DNA from: Saccharothrix sp. NRRL B-16314
GTDB lineage: Bacteria > Actinomycetota > Actinomycetes > Mycobacteriales > Pseudonocardiaceae
DNA length: 64,000 nucleotides
NCBI RefSeq assembly: GCF_000716595.1
Contig: NZ_JNXC01000003.1
Location: 496,001 to 560,000 of the forward strand
Direction: 5' to 3'
Shown: positions 52,362 through 61,132 of the stretch, in pieces
Position numbering within the stretch: the first letter of the stretch is position 1
Layout of the letters: each line of letters opens with the position of its first letter
Program-made: the position numbers and the translations under genes
Notes under the pieces: model-generated
Database searches by the model: none
What the model saw: the letters and a program-made list of their open reading frames with translations, nothing else
What the model was told of the DNA's origin: nothing

Positions 52362-53735
52362 CTACTGGACGCTCGGCCAGCCCGCCGAGTCGTAGACGAG
52401 GCGGTTGATGCCGAGCAGCGACGCTCCGCTGTCGGCGTAGTAGTGGTAGACCAGCAGATCACCGTCGGTGTCGGCGAGCACCGCCTGGTGGCCCGGACCG
52501 TGGATGCTGCCGTGCGAAGCCAGGATCTGAGTGCCGCCACCGGAGTTCATGGTGACGCCGTTGCGGTCGTGGTACGGGCCGGTGACGCTGGTGGAACGGC
52601 CCACCATCACCCGGTACGTGCTGGACGCGCCCTGGCAGCACCGGTCGAACGAGACGTACTGGTAGTAGTACGACCCGCGCTTGAAGATGAACGGCGCCTC
52701 GATCGCGCCACCGCCCCGGCCGGCGATGGCCAGGAACGTGCTGTTGAGCCGCAGCCCGGTCGACGGGTTCAGCTCGATCATCTTGATGCCGGACCAGAAC
52801 GAGCCGAAGCTCAGCCACCACCGGCCCTGGTCGTCCACGACGAGGTTGCCGTCGATGGCGTTCCAGTCGTCGCTCGTGCGCGATTCGATCACCAGACCGC
52901 GGTGGGTCCAGGTGCCGGCGTCGCCGCTCGGGCTGGTGGCCAGGAAGATCGCTGACCGGTTCGAGCCGAACGACGAAGCCGAGTAGTACATGTAGTACTG
53001 GCCGTTGCGGTACGAGATGTCCGGTGCCCAGAGGTTGCGCCCGCCGTTGGTGTAGGTCGTGGTCCACGACGCGCCGCCGGGGAACGCCTGGCCCGCGTTG
53101 CGGAACGCGGTCCGGTCGGCCGACGTCTTCAGCGCGATGTTGTCGCCGGTGTGCGCGACCAGGTAGCCGCCGGTGGGCCGCTTGACCGCGGTCGGGTCGT
53201 GCACGCCGATGTCACCGGTGACGTATCCGGGGTTCGGGTAGCCGGCCGACCCCGTGGACCACTTCTGGTTGGGCGTGCCGGTGCACGTCCACAGGATGAC
53301 CCTGGTGCCGTTGGCGGTGCCGTGGTCCAGCACGTCCAGGCACAGGCCGGAGTTCGTCGCGGTGACGGAGCCGTCGCCGTTGAGCCGGAACTTCTGGTTC
53401 GCCGCGCCGGTGCAGGTCCAGATCACCAGCCGGGTGCCGGCCGTGGTGCCGTGGTCGTAGGCGTCGAGGCAGCGCGTGTCGTCGAACGTCCGCAGCTCAC
53501 CGCCGGAGGTGAAGTGCCAGCCCTGGTTCGCCTGCCCGTTGCAGTCCCAGATGGACACTTCCGTGCCCGGGGCGGTGTTGTTGCCGACCACGTCCAGGCA
53601 ACGTCCGGACCCGGTGCCCACCAGCGGTGAGCCGATGACGGCCGACGCCGCGGGCGCCGTGACCAGTGCCGCTGCCAGCGCGGCCACCAACAACGCGGCT
53701 CTGCCGAGCCGAATGGTGCTTCTTGCGGTGGACAT
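52362..53735 (-). CDS. Secreted GH43 arabinanase-like enzyme with ricin-type lectin domain
   Basis: A 457-residue secreted enzyme. Signal peptide (ALLVAALAAALVTAPAASA), then a ricin B lectin domain (three CLDV/CLDA...QKW repeats, about residues 35-160), then a five-bladed GH43 domain. The catalytic residues are Asp in GVHDPTAVK, Asp in AIDGNLVVDD and Glu in GAIEAPFIFK. The pattern fits endo-1,5-alpha-L-arabinanase. GGGAGGA precedes the ATG at 53735. It lies 23 bp after the next GH43 gene, same strand, so the two are co-transcribed. Confidence 0.87.
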   Translation of the reverse strand: MSTARSTIRLGRAALLVAALAAALVTAPAASAVIGSPLVGTGSGRCLDVVGNNTAPGTEVSIWDCNGQANQGWHFTSGGELRTFDDTRCLDAYDHGTTAGTRLVIWTCTGAANQKFRLNGDGSVTATNSGLCLDVLDHGTANGTRVILWTCTGTPNQKWSTGSAGYPNPGYVTGDIGVHDPTAVKRPTGGYLVAHTGDNIALKTSADRTAFRNAGQAFPGGASWTTTYTNGGRNLWAPDISYRNGQYYMYYSASSFGSNRSAIFLATSPSGDAGTWTHRGLVIESRTSDDWNAIDGNLVVDDQGRWWLSFGSFWSGIKMIELNPSTGLRLNSTFLAIAGRGGGAIEAPFIFKRGSYYYQYVSFDRCCQGASSTYRVMVGRSTSVTGPYHDRNGVTMNSGGGTQILASHGSIHGPGHQAVLADTDGDLLVYHYYADSGASLLGINRLVYDSAGWPSVQ

Positions 53736-53758
53736 CCATTCCTCCCGGAGAACTGCGG

Positions 53759-55126
53759 TCAGTAGCCGATCTGGAACGTGGCGTCGGCGCGGTCCGCCGC
53801 GGTGCCGATGGGGTCGATGCGCAGGACGTAGTCGGCGTGCCGGAGGTGCCGGTCGGGGAAGTTGTGCGACCGGAACGACGTCCAGGCGCTGTTCGCCAGG
53901 CCGGCGACCCGGTGGAACGTGGCGTCCGCCGCGAACGTCGCCGAGCCGTCGTCGGCGGCGAGACCGACGACGTAACCGGCGTGCCGCAGGTACCGGTCCG
54001 GGAAGTTGACCGAGCGGAAGGAGACGCCGCTTGAGGACGCCAAGCCCGGCACCAGGCGCCACTGGGAGTCCTGGTAGGGGTCGAACGGGTACGGGTCGAT
54101 GCGGGCCGCGTTGTCCGCGTGCCGGATCAGGTGGTCCGGGAAGTTGTAGGACTTGATCCTGTTCCACGCCGGCGTGCCCCACCGGGACAGCAGGTTGGCG
54201 TGCTCGGTCGCGGTGATCGGGCAGATGGTGGGGTGCTTCGCGTTCAGCGGCTGGGTGTACTGCGCCTTCGTGAGCGGCGTCCAGCCGTTGGAGTTGACGT
54301 CGCCGCTGCGCCACGCGTACAGCTCGCCGTTGACCGGGGAGAACGAGTCACCCCACAGCCACCACTCGTTGCGGTCGTTGGCCTTCACCACGATCGGCGC
54401 CTCGATGCCGCCGTTCACCACGCCGCTGGTGTAGGTGGTGAAGCTGCGCGGGTTCAGCGTGCCGGAGCGCGCCCCGTACAGGCGCCCGTCGGCGAAGCTC
54501 TTGTAGTACAGGAAGTTCGTCCCGCCGCCGACGTGCACGGTGGCGTCGAGGACGTTGAAGCCGGGGTCGAAGAAGAGCTGCGGCGAGCCGACGTTAACGA
54601 AATCGGTGGTGTAGTTGACCCAGATGCCGTCACGGCCGCCGCTGTTGGCGGAGTAGACGATGCCGTACTGGCCGCGGGCGGCGTCCCAGAACGCCTCGGG
54701 CGCCCACGTGTGGGTCGGCATGGAGTGCATCTTCAGCCTGCGGTAGCCCGTGAACGACCGCAGGTCCGCGGAGTCCCAGGCGTGGATGTACTGGTTCTGC
54801 CGGGTGAAGTCGGTGCCGGTCAGGTCGGTCGCCAGGACCACGAACCCGCCGCCCTGCTTGCGCATGATGAACGGGTCGCGCAGACCACCCGTGCCCGCGG
54901 TGGGCGTGGCGACCGGGTTGTTCTGGTTCAACGGGGTCCAGGTGAGGCCGTCGGTGCTGACCGCCAGGTGCAGCGCGTACCGGTCGGCGAGCTTCGACGG
55001 CGACTCGGTGAAGTAGCCCATCACGTAGGCGGAATCGCCCGGAGCGGCCTGCGCGGTCAGGCGGGACGCCCCCGTGAGGGCGACCGCGGACAAGCCGCCG
55101 GCCAGGAACGTGCGTCGTTGCAGCAT
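53759..55126 (-). CDS. Tat-exported GH43 glycosidase with AbfB (CBM42-like) domain
   Basis: A 455-residue protein. The twin-arginine signal (MLQRRTFLAGGLSAVALTGASRLTAQAA) implies export in folded form. Residues ~35-310 are a GH43-like propeller (GGLRDPFIMRK, THTWAPEAFWD, GGIEAPIVVK). The C-terminal ~140 residues are an AbfB arabinofuranose-binding domain with three SxNFPDxxLRHA repeats (SYNFPDHLIRHA, SVNFPDRYLRHA, SHNFPDRHLRHA). It probably binds and trims arabinan or arabinoxylan side chains; exact bond unknown. Confidence 0.85.
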   Translation of the reverse strand: MLQRRTFLAGGLSAVALTGASRLTAQAAPGDSAYVMGYFTESPSKLADRYALHLAVSTDGLTWTPLNQNNPVATPTAGTGGLRDPFIMRKQGGGFVVLATDLTGTDFTRQNQYIHAWDSADLRSFTGYRRLKMHSMPTHTWAPEAFWDAARGQYGIVYSANSGGRDGIWVNYTTDFVNVGSPQLFFDPGFNVLDATVHVGGGTNFLYYKSFADGRLYGARSGTLNPRSFTTYTSGVVNGGIEAPIVVKANDRNEWWLWGDSFSPVNGELYAWRSGDVNSNGWTPLTKAQYTQPLNAKHPTICPITATEHANLLSRWGTPAWNRIKSYNFPDHLIRHADNAARIDPYPFDPYQDSQWRLVPGLASSSGVSFRSVNFPDRYLRHAGYVVGLAADDGSATFAADATFHRVAGLANSAWTSFRSHNFPDRHLRHADYVLRIDPIGTAADRADATFQIGY

Positions 55127-55153
55127 GGACGTCCTTGTCCACTGGGAGGGGGT

Positions 55154-55188
55154 GGTGGCCGGCGGCGGGAGACGTGCCGCCGGCCACC
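55154..55188. terminator. Strong hairpin between GH43 genes
   Basis: GGTGGCCGGCGGC (55154-55166) pairs perfectly with GCCGCCGGCCACC (55176-55188), 9-nt loop. It lies in the 127-bp gap between two minus-strand GH43 genes and may partly terminate or stabilise the upstream message. Confidence 0.6.
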
Positions 55189-55192
55189 GGGC

Positions 55193-55268
55193 AGGGGGTG
55201 GTTCGGCCAGGGGTGGTTCCGTCAGGGGTGGTTCGGCCAGGAGGTGGTCTCGGTCAGGAGGTGGGTTC
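55193..55268. repeat. Short degenerate tandem repeat in the GH43 intergenic gap
   Basis: About five degenerate 15-17-bp units of the type AGGGGTGGTTCGGCC follow each other, running into the last codons of the upstream GH43 gene. Probably a slippage-type microsatellite; no function visible. Confidence 0.6.
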
Positions 55269-56720
55269 GCCGGACGGCGCGGCGAGCTGGGTGCCGAGCC
55301 GGACCGGTGTGCCGAAGTTCGGCGTTCCGTCGGAGTTCCAGGTGAACTTCTGGGCACGCGTGGAGCGGTTCATGTCGCAGCCGCCGGACGCCGAGTCGTT
55401 GGCGTGGTAGACGATCCAGTCCTCGGTGCCGTCGGGCGACTTGAAGAACCCGTTGTGGCCCGGTGCGAACACGCCGTTGCCGTCGTTGCGCTGGAACACC
55501 GGGTTCGGGGACTTCGTCCAGTGCGACCGGTTGAGCGGATCGCTGCCGGTCAGCGTGAGCAGGCCCAGCTTGTAGTCCGGGCCCCAGCACGCGCTGGCCG
55601 AGTACACGATCATCGTGCGACCGTTGCGGTACAGCGGTTCCGCGCCTTCGTTGACCGGAGCGGTCTGCCGTTCCCACGCCAGCGTCGGCTGGCTGATCGT
55701 GCGCCGCGCGCCGCTGATCGTGTACGGGTTGGACAGCGGTGTGATGGTGAGCGACTGGGTGCCGTCCATCGCGCTGCCCATCAGGTACAGCCGCCCGTTG
55801 TGCTGGAGGATGCTCGGGTCGAGCTCCCACGTGCTGCCGAGGTCGGCCTTGAACGTGTACGGGCCCATCGGGTCGGAGCCGGCGCTCTCGATCACGTGCA
55901 GCCGCTGCGTGGGGTTGTAGTCCGACACGTTCTGCCCGGCCACGTAGTACAGGTACCAGCGGCCGTTGAGCAGGAAGAACTCCGGCGCCCACATGTTGCA
56001 GCACCCGTTGGACCGGCCCGCCAGGTTGAAGATCACCTGGTCGGCCGCGGTGGACAGCCCGGCCAGCGTCCGCGACCGGCGCATCGTGATGGTCGAGTTC
56101 CACGTCGTCGTGGCCAGGTAGTAGTAGCCGTTGTGGTACTGGAGCCACGGGTCGGGGCCGTTGCGCTTGATCGGGTTGGTGAACGTGCCCGGCGCGGGCG
56201 CACCGAGCTTCACCAGCTGCCACTGCTGGTTCGTGCCACCGGTGTCGGGCCACTGGATGAGCTGCGCGCCGTCGGCGGTGGAGAAGTCGAGCACGTCGAC
56301 GGCCTTGCCGCTGTTGCGGTTGACCAACCGGACGAACCCGCCCGCCGAGTCGGCCAACCGGAACTGCTGGTTCGTCGCGCCGCGGTCGGTCCACTGGATG
56401 ACGTTCGCGCGGTCGGCGGTCGAGCCGCCCTCGATGTCGAGGACCTTGCCGCTGTGCACGGACCTCAGCCGGTAGTAGCCGTCACCGGAGTCCAGGAACT
56501 TCCACTGCTGCCACGCGCCGTCGTTGCGCGTGTACTGCGAGATCCGCGCGCCGTCGTTGGTCGCGAGGTCGTAGACGTCCAGCGCCTTGCCGCTGTTGCG
56601 GTTGACCAGCACGTACGTCGCGCTGGTGTCGACCACGGCGGCGGACGCCGACTGCGGCAGGGCGATCACACCACCGCCGAGCAGGACCGCCGTCGTGGCG
56701 AGGGCGAGGGCCGATCTCAT
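55254..56720 (-). CDS. Secreted GH43 alpha-L-arabinofuranosidase-like enzyme with ricin-type lectin domain
   Basis: A 488-residue secreted enzyme. Signal peptide (LALATTAVLLGGGVIALPQSASA), a RICIN-type domain with three repeats (NRNSGKALDVYD, VHSGKVLDIEGG, NRNSGKAVDVLD, each ending QQW/QQF), then a GH43 domain (NGPDPWLQYHNGYYYL, MWAPEFFLL, ELDPSILQHNGRLYL, NEGAEPLYRNG). The layout matches actinomycete exo-arabinofuranosidases of subfamily 26. AAGGAGA precedes the ATG. Two LacI-type operators lie upstream, so sugar-dependent induction is likely. Confidence 0.85.
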   Translation of the reverse strand: MRSALALATTAVLLGGGVIALPQSASAAVVDTSATYVLVNRNSGKALDVYDLATNDGARISQYTRNDGAWQQWKFLDSGDGYYRLRSVHSGKVLDIEGGSTADRANVIQWTDRGATNQQFRLADSAGGFVRLVNRNSGKAVDVLDFSTADGAQLIQWPDTGGTNQQWQLVKLGAPAPGTFTNPIKRNGPDPWLQYHNGYYYLATTTWNSTITMRRSRTLAGLSTAADQVIFNLAGRSNGCCNMWAPEFFLLNGRWYLYYVAGQNVSDYNPTQRLHVIESAGSDPMGPYTFKADLGSTWELDPSILQHNGRLYLMGSAMDGTQSLTITPLSNPYTISGARRTISQPTLAWERQTAPVNEGAEPLYRNGRTMIVYSASACWGPDYKLGLLTLTGSDPLNRSHWTKSPNPVFQRNDGNGVFAPGHNGFFKSPDGTEDWIVYHANDSASGGCDMNRSTRAQKFTWNSDGTPNFGTPVRLGTQLAAPSGEPTS

Positions 56721-56836
56721 GTTGTTTCTCCTTGCGCCGTTGCAGGGAACGAGGTGATCGGATGTCAACCGGTTGCCCGACCAGCGGTGGTCGGGCGGGC
56801 GGAGACGGCGGCGTGGAGTGCTGCGGTGCCAAGGCC

Positions 56837-56850
56837 TGTTAACGCTAACA
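56837..56850. promoter_or_regulatory. LacI-type operator, proximal
   Basis: TGTTAACGCTAACA matches the TGTTAnCGnTAACA symmetry of LacI-family operators. It lies 117 bp before the GH43/ricin gene start. A second copy is found 130 bp further upstream; the rest of the 56721-57090 gap holds only that site and the terminator of the next gene. Confidence 0.65.
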
Positions 56851-56966
56851 GCAGAAGTTGGCGAACTTCAACAGGCAAATGGTCGCGCTGCTGCGTTCGG
56901 CCTAGTAGGGCGGCTGTACGGCGGTTTTGTCTTCGTTGTGGCCGATTTCTGGGGATAGCGCCGATC

Positions 56967-56980
56967 TGTTAGCGATAACA
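56967..56980. promoter_or_regulatory. LacI-type operator, distal
   Basis: TGTTAGCGATAACA, inside the longer near-palindrome GATCTGTTAGCGATAACAGA. It pairs with the proximal site; 130 bp spacing would allow looping. No LacI gene is adjacent. Confidence 0.6.
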
Positions 56981-57030
56981 GAGATCGTTACTGGCGGGTC
57001 ATCGCGTCCGTGGTCGATCGGGCGCGCGAA

Positions 57031-57074
57031 CGCGGGAGGGGCACCGAGCCGACCGGCTCGATGCCCCTCCCGCG
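57031..57074. terminator. Long hairpin after the CE15 esterase gene
   Basis: CGCGGGAGGGGCA (57031-57043) pairs perfectly with TGCCCCTCCCGCG (57062-57074); the loop holds a second 7-bp stem CGAGCCG/CGGCTCG. A very stable terminator for the minus-strand gene. Confidence 0.8.
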
Positions 57075-57090
57075 GGTGTTGCTCCGGGTG

Positions 57091-58755
57091 TCAGCCGGCG
57101 GAGCAGGTGGGCGACATGCCCGTGCCCGATCCGGTGGCCTGGTAGCCGAACTCGACCGACTGCCCGGCCGCGATCGAACCGTTGTAGCTGACGTTCGTGA
57201 ACTCGACCGCGCCGCTGGTGCCGCTGCGGTTGACGTTCCACGAGTTGGTGATGGTCGCGCCGGACGGGAGGGTCATGGCGACTTTCCAGCCGTTGACCGG
57301 TGCGGAGCCGGCGGTGACGCGCACCGTGGCGACGAAGCCGCCCGTCCACTGGTTGATCGCCGCCGACGCCGTGCAGCCACCGTTCGGCGAGCTGGTCGTG
57401 GTGGTGGTTGTGGTCGTCGTTGTGGTCGTGGCCGTGGTTGTCGTGGTGGTGTCGCTGCTGGTGGTGGTGGATGTCGTGGTGGTGGTTCCGTCGGTGAGGG
57501 TGGGGGTTTGCCAGGTGCGCCATTGGGCGAGGTTGCCGGCGGCTTTGGCGGAGATGCGGATGGTGCCGGTGGCGGTGCCGGTCTTGTGGAGGAATTTCTG
57601 GATGTTCTGTTGGAGGGGGGTGCGCCATTCGGGTCGGTTGGCGCAGTGGCTGCCGTCGGCGACGTCGGACCAGTAGGTGATGTTGGCGCCGGCGCCGAGT
57701 GCTTTGTATACCTCTGCGCCGCCGAGGGCGGCGACGCTGGCGGAGCGGGGGCCGAGGTTGGCGATGTGGGGGTTGTCCATGATGAACAGGCCGCGGGGGG
57801 CGACCATGGCGACGAGTTGGTGGGTGTCGAGGGGGGTGGTGTTGGGGTTGGTGGTGTAGGGGCTGAAGGCGTCGCCGAACCAGGGTTGTTCGCCGTAGGC
57901 GCTGGTGAGGCTTTGGGCGCCTTCGCCGGGGATGCCGCGGTAGATGGGTGCGCCGGCGGTGCCGGATTCGATGGGCATGGTCAGGGCGATGCGTTGGTCG
58001 AAGACGCCGACGGCGAAGGCGCCTTTGCCGAAGCGGGAGCAGCCGGTGACGCCGACGGCGTCGGCTTTGAGGGTGGTGCCGCCGGAGGTCTCGATGACGT
58101 CGATGATGCGGCTGACGCCCCAGGACCAGGCCATGAGCAGGCCGGTGGTGCTGGTGTTGCCGTAGACGCTGTAGAAGGCGCCTTGTTTGTTGTTGCGGGG
58201 GGTGCCTTCGCGGCCCACGGCGTAGGGGTCGTAGTTGATGACGGCGGCGCCGGCGGCTTTGATGGCGGCGGTGTCGGCGCCGAAGCCGCCCAGCACGACG
58301 ACGGCGGGGAAGGGCCCGGTGCCGGACGGCAGTTCGACCTTGGCGGAGAAGCTGCTGCTGCGGCCGTTGTGGGAGACGTTGACGGTGATGTTGCTGCCGG
58401 ACACGGTGCCGGTGACGGTGGAGGGTTTGGCCGGTTTGTCGCCGTAGACGTGCCGTTCGGCAAGTTCCCGGATCTCCGCCCGCCGGCACCGCCAGTCCGA
58501 CTTGCTCGTGATCCGCGACCCGTTCAGCTTCGTGAACGGGTCGGGCAGTTGCGAGTTCGACGGGAACGACCCCGGCAACGACACCGGGCAGTCCGCCCCG
58601 TCGTCCTCGACACCCGCGGCGGCGACACCCACCCCCGCCGCCACCGCGGAGTCGGAAATCGCTATCGCGGTCAGCGTTCCGGCGAGCGTGAGCGCCGCGA
58701 CCGCCAGCATGGCAGCCGTCGAACGGATCTTGGAGCGGCCCGAGCTGATGTCCAC
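57091..58755 (-). CDS. Secreted glucuronoyl esterase (CE15) with Thr-rich linker and CBM2
   Basis: A 554-residue secreted enzyme. Signal region (AAMLAVAALTLAGTLTAIAISDSAVAA), a CE15 alpha/beta-hydrolase domain with the hallmark nucleophile GCSRFGKGA, a poly-Thr linker (about residues 410-440) and a C-terminal CBM2 cellulose-binding domain (GGCTASAAINQWTGGFVATVRVTAG ... VEFGYQATGSGTGMSPTCSAG). CE15 enzymes split the ester between lignin and glucuronoxylan. The GTG at 58755 follows GGAAGGAG. The middle of the gene uses C almost always at third positions and AAA/CAA codons, unlike both ends. Confidence 0.88.
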   Translation of the reverse strand: MDISSGRSKIRSTAAMLAVAALTLAGTLTAIAISDSAVAAGVGVAAAGVEDDGADCPVSLPGSFPSNSQLPDPFTKLNGSRITSKSDWRCRRAEIRELAERHVYGDKPAKPSTVTGTVSGSNITVNVSHNGRSSSFSAKVELPSGTGPFPAVVVLGGFGADTAAIKAAGAAVINYDPYAVGREGTPRNNKQGAFYSVYGNTSTTGLLMAWSWGVSRIIDVIETSGGTTLKADAVGVTGCSRFGKGAFAVGVFDQRIALTMPIESGTAGAPIYRGIPGEGAQSLTSAYGEQPWFGDAFSPYTTNPNTTPLDTHQLVAMVAPRGLFIMDNPHIANLGPRSASVAALGGAEVYKALGAGANITYWSDVADGSHCANRPEWRTPLQQNIQKFLHKTGTATGTIRISAKAAGNLAQWRTWQTPTLTDGTTTTTSTTTSSDTTTTTTATTTTTTTTTTTTSSPNGGCTASAAINQWTGGFVATVRVTAGSAPVNGWKVAMTLPSGATITNSWNVNRSGTSGAVEFTNVSYNGSIAAGQSVEFGYQATGSGTGMSPTCSAG

Positions 58756-59261
58756 GGGTGCTCTCCTTCCGAGTGCGTGGGCGTGACCAGGCGGCGTCGA
58801 TCGATGATCACTGAGGGCGAATGACCTAAAGTTTCGGTCGATTGAACGAAACATGGCAATGCCGCCATCCGCGCACCCGGTCTCACTTGGCCCACCCCCG
58901 TGAGTCCTACGTTCACGCCCCGTGAGTCGTACCTACAGAACACCCGTGTCCTACGTTCAGAACCCCCGAGTTCAACGCTCAGTACAAGATCGATGGTGGC
59001 GGCGAAACGGCCGGGCCGGTCGTACTCGGGGAACGCGGGCGTGGCGCGTTCGTAGGCACGCGCGCTGCGCATCGGACGCACGGGCCGGCCGGCGACCAGC
59101 CAGATCAGCGACCCGACCAGCGGGAAGAACAGCACGATCAGCAGCCAGCCGACCTTCGGCAGGTTCCGCGCGTCACCGTCGTCGGTGGTGATGACGTCGA
59201 TCAGGCAGAACAGCCACAGGCCGAGCGTGAGAAGGCCGAAGAAGCCACCGAAGTACAGCAT
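58671..59261 (-). CDS. PLDc_N-type small membrane protein, C-terminus replaced by repeat R5
   Basis: The first ~90 residues are a normal PLDc_N (phospholipase D nuclease N-terminal-like) membrane protein: two helices (LTLGLWLFCLIDVITTDDGDARNLPKVGWLLIVLFFPLVGSLIWLVAGRP) and the start of a cytoplasmic tail (AFPEYDRPGRFAATI). Relatives continue with ~25 charged residues. Here the reading frame instead enters R5 (LVLSVELGGSERRTRVF...) and runs on to 58671, overlapping the start of the CE15 gene, giving 196 residues with a non-native tail. The gene may be damaged or still work through its helices. Confidence 0.7.
   Translation of the reverse strand: MLYFGGFFGLLTLGLWLFCLIDVITTDDGDARNLPKVGWLLIVLFFPLVGSLIWLVAGRPVRPMRSARAYERATPAFPEYDRPGRFAATIDLVLSVELGGSERRTRVFCRYDSRGVNVGLTGVGQVRPGARMAALPCFVQSTETLGHSPSVIIDRRRLVTPTHSEGEHPWTSARAAPRSVRRLPCWRSRRSRSPER
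58900..58992. repeat. 22-bp-register repeat element, half copy R5
   Basis: Units start at 58900 (exact), 58922 (variant GTGAGTCGTACCTAC), 58944 (CCGTGTCCTACGTTC) and 58966 (arm CCGAGTTCAACGCTC), all in 22-bp register, followed by TACAAGATCGA, which matches the first part of the R4/R3 loop (GACAAGGTCGG/GACAAGGTCGA). The element is cut in the loop; the other half is missing. It fuses directly to the minus-strand PLDc_N-type gene. Confidence 0.9.
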
Positions 59262-59320
59262 TCGCCCACATCCCCCAAAGTCGCCCGAGAGATGCTACCG
59301 CAAGGGGCACAAGGCATGGG

Positions 59321-59998
59321 TCAACGATCGAGCTGCCCGACGAGCACCCGCAACGCCGAGCGCACGTGCTCCTCGGCGTGGTGCGCGACGGCGTCGGGAT
59401 CACCGGCGTCGAGCAGTCGGACGATCTCCCGGTGCTCGTCCACGACCACCGCGCGGTAGTCGGGGTAGCCCAGGCGAATCCGGGTGAGCTGGAACAGGTG
59501 CACCTGCGAGCGCACGGCGTGCCACGCGTCCAGCAGCCGCCGGTTGCCCGCGGCCTCGTAGATCGTGTCGTGGAACTCGATGTCCAGCGCCAGCAACTCG
59601 CTGCTGGACGCGCCCGACGCGAGTCGGCGGGCCATGGTGTCGACCAGCCGCCCCAGCACGTCGAGGTCGACGCGGCCGATCGCGCCACGTCCCGCGAGTC
59701 CTTCCAGCGCGGCCCGGACCGAGTAGACCTCCTCGGCGTCCCGGACGGTCAGGTCGATCACCTTCGTGCCGCGGTGCCAGGCGCTGCGCACCAGCCCTTC
59801 CCGCTCCAGCTCGGCGAGGCCTTCGCGCACCGACCCCCGGCTGACGTCCAAGGACGCCGCCAGTTCCACCTCGCGCACGGGCGATCCGGGCGGGAACACG
59901 CCGGCGAGGATCGCTTCACGGATCCGGTCGGCCGCCTCGTCCGCCAGCCCTCGCCGATCGGCCTTACGCAGCAGCTGCACAATGTCGAATGTTGACAT
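59321..59998 (-). CDS. GntR-family regulator, FadR/FCD type
   Basis: A 225-residue regulator. The winged helix lies in [53 protein letters not shown], and the helical FCD domain carries the metal-ligand pattern [14 protein letters not shown] ... [10 protein letters not shown] ... [10 protein letters not shown]. It is divergent from the VOC-SDR-LLM operon, with only 29 bp between the starts, and probably controls it in response to a carboxylic acid. Confidence 0.9.
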   Translation of the reverse strand: MSTFDIVQLLRKADRRGLADEAADRIREAILAGVFPPGSPVREVELAASLDVSRGSVREGLAELEREGLVRSAWHRGTKVIDLTVRDAEEVYSVRAALEGLAGRGAIGRVDLDVLGRLVDTMARRLASGASSSELLALDIEFHDTIYEAAGNRRLLDAWHAVRSQVHLFQLTRIRLGYPDYRAVVVDEHREIVRLLDAGDPDAVAHHAEEHVRSALRVLVGQLDR

Positions 59999-60027
59999 CA
60001 GCCAAGGCGGTGGTCAAGGTTGGGGTC

Positions 60028-60444
60028 ATGAAACCCGGGTTCCACCTCGCAGTTCCCGTCGACGACCTGGCCGAGGCCCGCGCGTTCTACGGCGGTGTGC
60101 TCAACCTCGAAGAGGGGCGTTCCGCCGACAAGTGGGTCGACTGGAACTTCTACGGCCACCAGTTCGTGACGCACGTCGTGCCCGGCCCGCGCGCCGATTC
60201 CGGCCGCAACCCGGTCGACGGCCACGACGTGCCGGTGCCGCACTTCGGCCTGATCCTGCCGATCCCGGAGTTCCACGCGCTGGCCGACCGGCTGCGCGCC
60301 GCCGGGACGGAGTTCGTGATCGAGCCCTACCTGCGGTTCGCGGGCGAGCCGGGGGAGCAGTGGACGATGTTCTTCCGCGACCCGGCCGGCAACGCGCTGG
60401 AGTTCAAGGCCTTCAAGGACGAGTCCCAGGTGTTCGCGAAGTGA
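60028..60444 (+). CDS. VOC-family (glyoxalase/dioxygenase-like) protein
   Basis: A 138-residue protein of the vicinal oxygen chelate fold. Metal ligands are likely the histidine in [11 protein letters not shown], one in [10 protein letters not shown] or [10 protein letters not shown], and the glutamate in NALEFKAF. The ATG at 60028 begins the conserved strand. The SDR gene overlaps its stop (GTGA). The function within the operon is unknown; ring cleavage or isomerisation are family activities. Confidence 0.85.
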   Translation: MKPGFHLAVPVDDLAEARAFYGGVLNLEEGRSADKWVDWNFYGHQFVTHVVPGPRADSGRNPVDGHDVPVPHFGLILPIPEFHALADRLRAAGTEFVIEPYLRFAGEPGEQWTMFFRDPAGNALEFKAFKDESQVFAK

Positions 60445-61121
60445 GCCGGGGTGTGCTGGTCACGGGCGGCAACCGGGGCATCGGCGCGGCGATCGCCGAC
60501 GCGTTCCGGGAAGCCGGTGACGAGGTCGTCGCGCTGTCGTCGGCGGACGTCGACCTGGCCGATCCGGACGCGATCGCCAGGGTGGTCGACGCCGCCGCCG
60601 ACACGCTCGGCGCCATCGACGTCCTGGTCAACAACGCCGGTCTGGTGGAGCTCGGCTCGCTGACGGACAAGTCGTACCAGGAGTGGCAGGCGTTGTGGCG
60701 CCGCACGTTCGAGGTGAACGTCTTCGGCGCGGCGAACATGTCGTACTGCGTGGCGCGGCACATGATCGAGCGGGGTGTTCGCGGGCGGATCGTGAACGTC
60801 GGCTCTCGTGGCGCCTTCCGGGGTGAGCCCGACATGCCGGCGTACGGCGCGAGCAAGGCCGCGCTGCACTCGATGGGCCAGTCGCTGGCGGTTTCCCTTG
60901 CCCCGCACGGCATCGCGGTGACGTCGGTGGCGCCCGGGTTCGTCGGGACCGATCGGGTGGCGCACATGGTGACCGACGACGTCCGGCGGCAGAGCCCGTT
61001 CGGCCGGGTCGCGGAGCCGGCCGAGATCGCCGCCGCGGTGGTCTACCTGGCCTCGCCGGCCGCCGAGTGGGCGTCCGGGACCGTGCTCGACCTCAATGGC
61101 GCTTCCTACCTGCGGACGTGA
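60441..61121 (+). CDS. Short-chain dehydrogenase/reductase
   Basis: A 226-residue SDR. Motifs are VTGGNRGIG for NAD(P), VLVNNAG, and the catalytic [21 protein letters not shown] (Ser, Tyr, Lys). The GTG start overlaps the VOC stop codon. It is followed by the LLM-class gene, forming a GntR-controlled three-gene operon. Confidence 0.87.
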   Translation: MSRGVLVTGGNRGIGAAIADAFREAGDEVVALSSADVDLADPDAIARVVDAAADTLGAIDVLVNNAGLVELGSLTDKSYQEWQALWRRTFEVNVFGAANMSYCVARHMIERGVRGRIVNVGSRGAFRGEPDMPAYGASKAALHSMGQSLAVSLAPHGIAVTSVAPGFVGTDRVAHMVTDDVRRQSPFGRVAEPAEIAAAVVYLASPAAEWASGTVLDLNGASYLRT

Positions 61122-61132
61122 GGGGAACCGAC

